Below are positions 61,950-64,000 of a stretch of 64,000 nucleotides of DNA, piece after piece (the stretch's first letter is position 1; each line of letters begins with the position of its first letter). The notes beneath the pieces are model-generated. The model was not told the DNA's origin. It worked only from the letters and a program-made list of their open reading frames with translations, and ran no database searches. Position numbers and translations under genes: made by a program. This DNA comes from JAJVID01 sp035714085 (GTDB lineage: Bacteria; Acidobacteriota; Blastocatellia; RBC074). Where the stretch lies: positions 1-64,000 of the forward strand of contig DASTMP010000096.1 in assembly GCA_035714085.1 (NCBI GenBank), written 5' to 3'.

Positions 61950-62777
61950 ATGGATGAGAAAAGAACATTTCAAGACTTGATCGATATGATGGCGCGATTG
62001 CGCGCGACGGACGGCTGTCCCTGGGATCGCGAGCAGACTTACGCGACGCTCGGCCCAATGCTGATCGAAGAGGCTTATGAGGTGATTGAGGCCGCCGAAG
62101 CGGAAGATTGGAGCGATCTGCGCGATGAGCTTGGCGATCTGCTTTTCCAGATCGTGTTTTACGGGCAGATCGGCGTCGAAAAAGGCCATTTCGACTTGCA
62201 TCAATCAATCGCCCGCGTTCACGAAAAGATGACGCGCCGGCATCCGCACGTCTTCGGCGAAGAGAAAGGCGCCGTCAGCACGGCTGACGTGTTGGCGAAC
62301 TGGGAGGCGATCAAAGCCACCGAACGAAAAGTCTCCGGTAAAGAGGGCGGAAAAGAGGGAGAAAAATCGCTGCTCGACGGCGTATCTTTGAAACTGCCGG
62401 CTCTGCTCGAAGCCCTTCAATTGACGACCAAAGCGGCGCGCGTCGGGTTCGACTGGAAAAAAGTCGATGACGTTTTATTAAAGCTCGAAGAAGAGATTCG
62501 CGAATTGCGCGAAGAGGTCGCCCGCGAAGGAGTCTCGAACGAAGCCGTCGCCGGCGAGATCGGCGACATTCTCTTCGTCGTCGCCAACCTGGCCCGCTGG
62601 AACGGCGTGGAGCCCGAAAGCGCGCTCAAAGCCACGAACCGTAAATTCCGCCGTCGTTTCAAACACGTCGAAAAAAGGATCGCTGAGCAGGGAAGAGCCT
62701 GGTCGGAAGTTTCGCTGGAGGAGATGGACGGGTATTGGGACGAGGCGAAGCGGATCGAGCGCAGTTCTAAGGACTGA
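61950..62777 (+). CDS. mazG: nucleoside triphosphate pyrophosphohydrolase
   Basis: 275 residues from the ATG at 61950; an upstream ATG at 61908 is possible but adds an unlikely tail. Two MazG domains: the first has DGCPWDREQTYATLGPMLIE, then EEAYEVIEA and DELGDLLFQIVFY, giving the EExxE and ExxD metal-binding motifs. The second has LEEEIRELREEVA and GEIGDILFVVANLARW. The C-terminal SLEEMDGYWDEAKRIE is typical. The enzyme hydrolyses NTPs to NMPs and PPi in nucleotide-pool cleaning and stress control. The linker contains a Lys/Glu/Gly-rich insert (GKEGGKEGEK). Confidence 0.9.
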   Translation: MDEKRTFQDLIDMMARLRATDGCPWDREQTYATLGPMLIEEAYEVIEAAEAEDWSDLRDELGDLLFQIVFYGQIGVEKGHFDLHQSIARVHEKMTRRHPHVFGEEKGAVSTADVLANWEAIKATERKVSGKEGGKEGEKSLLDGVSLKLPALLEALQLTTKAARVGFDWKKVDDVLLKLEEEIRELREEVAREGVSNEAVAGEIGDILFVVANLARWNGVEPESALKATNRKFRRRFKHVEKRIAEQGRAWSEVSLEEMDGYWDEAKRIERSSKD

Positions 62778-62824
62778 TTTTCAAGGGAGCTTTCAGGTCA
62801 CCACATCGACACCCTGAAAAGAAT

Positions 62825-62908
62825 GAAAATCAACCACGAAGAAACGAAGGACACGAAGAAAGATCAGAAACAATCTTCGTGCTCTTCGTTTCTTCGTGGT
62901 TGATTTTC
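62825..62908. repeat. hairpin with ACGAAG-unit arms
   Basis: GAAAATCAACCACGAAGAAA and about 15 further bases pair with the arm ending at 62908, with a small offset inside the arm. The outer 25 bases are the same as those of the hairpin at 34839-34921. It lies 48 bases after the mazG stop. Confidence 0.88.
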
Positions 62909-62919
62909 TGAGGATAAAA

Positions 62920-63603
62920 TTGAAAGAGGCATTGGTCGTGATAGCGAAAGCGCCGCGCGAGGGAGAGGTAAAAACCCGCTTGTCGGGCGCGCTCAGCCCC
63001 CCAGAGGCGAGACGTCTCTATGTCGCATTCCTCAGCGACACGTTCGCGTTGATGGAAGACGTGAGGGAGGAGCGCGAGAATCTCGGGCTCGCGCTCTGCT
63101 ACACTCCCGAAGGCGAAGAGGCGGCTTTTGAAGATGTTGAGCGCGAGGGCTCCCTGATGATCCCGCAGCGCGGCGAGAACCTGGGCGAGCGGTTGACCAA
63201 TTGTTTCGCCGACCTGTTCGATCTCGGCTTCGAGTCCGTGGTCGTTATTGGCGCGGACAGCCCGACGCTGCCGGGCGAATACGTGTTCGACGCCTTCGAA
63301 TGTTTCGAGACCGACGACGACGTGGTAGTCGGCCCGGCCGATGACGGCGGTTATTACCTCGTCGGGATGCGCAAACTCCACAGGCGAATTTTCGAGGATA
63401 TCCCTTGGGGCGCCGCCGGCGTACTGGACGCTACGATAGAGCGCGCTAGAGAGGCCGAGCTGAATCTGGTCCTGCTGCCCGAATGGCGCGACGTGGACAC
63501 GCCTGAAGATTTCGAGAGGTTGAAACGCGAACTGGGCGAGAACAGGGAAGCCGCGAAATTCACACGAAGGTTCTTGAAAGAGTTGGGGAAGACCCTAAAA
63601 TAA
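62920..63603 (+). CDS. TIGR04282-family glycosyltransferase-like protein (DUF2064)
   Basis: 227 residues from a TTG at 62920 with TGAGG six bases upstream; a GTG inside the hairpin at 62896 is a less likely start. Motifs of the TIGR04282 group are clear: IAKAPREGEVKTRLSGALSP, LMIPQRGENLGERLTNCFAD, VVVIGADSPTLPGEYVFDAF, VVGPADDGGYYLVGMR and the WRDVDTPEDFERL tail. The fold is that of a GT-A nucleotidyl/glycosyltransferase. This family was named for frequent co-occurrence with radical-SAM and selenium-related genes, which is notable because a tRNA-Sec lies 2 kb away. The actual reaction is not established. Confidence 0.85.
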   Translation: MKEALVVIAKAPREGEVKTRLSGALSPPEARRLYVAFLSDTFALMEDVREERENLGLALCYTPEGEEAAFEDVEREGSLMIPQRGENLGERLTNCFADLFDLGFESVVVIGADSPTLPGEYVFDAFECFETDDDVVVGPADDGGYYLVGMRKLHRRIFEDIPWGAAGVLDATIERAREAELNLVLLPEWRDVDTPEDFERLKRELGENREAAKFTRRFLKELGKTLK

Positions 63604-63606
63604 TGT

Positions 63607-63690
63607 GAAAATAGACAGGGTTAACAGGATTTCTCAGGATTCAACTCAATGCGCAAATCCTGAACAATCCTGTTAATCCTGTCTATTTTC
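63607..63690. repeat. hairpin with ACAGGATT-unit arms
   Basis: GAAAATAGACAGGGTTAACA and 15 more bases (63607-63641) pair with 63656-63690 at 32 of 35 positions, with a 14-base loop. It starts four bases after the TIGR04282 stop codon. It is the same family as 60665-60760. Confidence 0.92.
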
Positions 63691-63715
63691 TGGGGAATCG
63701 GCGGGCTAAGGCCTT

Positions 63716-64000
63716 ATGGATAAATTGAAAGCGGTCATCAAGCGCGAATACCTGACGCGGGTTCGCTCGAAGGGCTTCATCATCGGCACGATCCTGAGTC
63801 CGCTGATTATGTCGTCCTTCATCCTCGTTCCTGTTTTCCTGGGGCGTTCGGCGGGGCCTGACAAATACCAGATCGTGGCCCTCGACCAGAGTGGCGACGC
63901 CCATCTTTTCGAAAGCCTGACCCTGGCGCTTGCGCCCTCAAAACCGGGCCAGCCGCGATACGAACTGTCGCGCGAGGAGATCAGTTCGCAAGAAGAACTC
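63716..64000 (+). CDS. ABC-2 type transporter permease, N-terminal part
   Basis: The ATG at 63716 opens a frame that runs off the right edge (95 codons). The protein begins MDKLKAVIKREYLTRVRSKG and has a first membrane segment, FIIGTILSPLIMSSFILVPV, followed by an extracytoplasmic region starting GRSAGPDKYQIVALDQSGDA. This matches NatB-type ABC-2 permeases, which have one helix, a large outer domain and further helices. The ATPase partner and the rest of the gene lie outside the window. No strong ribosome binding site is seen. Confidence 0.78.
   Translation, partial: MDKLKAVIKREYLTRVRSKGFIIGTILSPLIMSSFILVPVFLGRSAGPDKYQIVALDQSGDAHLFESLTLALAPSKPGQPRYELSREEISSQEEL

Overview
The window looks like chromosomal DNA of a GC-rich Gram-negative bacterium, most likely an Acidobacteriota member of the Blastocatellia type. 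This is inferred from gene content, not from a database search. The signs are LPS genes (waaA, lpxK), outer-membrane barrels, PhoB-like winged-helix proteins fused to PD40 propellers, secreted TPR-CHAT proteins, DUF1111 di-haem oxidoreductases and a sigma/anti-sigma pair. No transposase, phage gene or CRISPR array was found. About 47 protein genes and one tRNA are supported.

Layout. 0.5-2.9 kb: a HutG-like ureohydrolase and hutI (histidine degradation). 3-4.6 kb: a small secreted protein and a divergent SpeD-like protein. 4.6-11.3 kb: two tandem secreted TPR-CHAT proteins. 11.4-14 kb: a winged-helix/PD40 regulator and a small membrane protein, then repeat DNA. 14.7-22.9 kb: a minus-strand run of outer-membrane barrel, secreted protein, class V aminotransferase, secreted arginine-deiminase-family enzyme and PRMT-like methyltransferase. 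23-26.6 kb: two paralogous secreted proteins, a membrane anti-sigma-like protein and its sigma factor. 26.9-36.8 kb: DEDD exonuclease, tex, an RND pump, a Tat-exported NHL protein and an S15/CocE hydrolase. 37-43.6 kb: a segmental duplication carrying two di-haem oxidoreductases, one full CruF-like gene and one CruF remnant. 43.6-53.8 kb: SMP-30 lipoprotein, PlsC, cytochrome/monooxygenase-like protein, TPR protein, barrel, PrsW protease, an orphan sugar ABC ATPase and a secreted unknown. 54-64 kb: waaA, lpxK, a Xer recombinase, ROK protein, DedA, GHMP kinase, a selenocysteine tRNA, a degenerate receiver, mazG, a TIGR04282 transferase and the start of an ABC-2 permease.

Two patterns tie the window together. 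First, six minus-strand genes are preceded by the same bipartite motif, CGACATG-N14-GCCAGTAG, always with a 14-base gap. One copy sits between the sigma factor and its anti-sigma-like gene, so these are probably promoters of that sigma factor. The regulon would hold small secreted proteins, the SpeD-like protein and the deiminase/PRMT operon. Second, at least fifteen long hairpins lie just 3' of stop codons. Their arms are short tandem units of unrelated sequence from locus to locus, and in several places they have been read into protein ends.

Other points to check: a tRNA-Sec with several stem mismatches, 11-base direct repeats in front of the PhoB-like regulator, a nested palindromic element of about 195 bases in two copies, and an apparent deletion relic of the deiminase gene.
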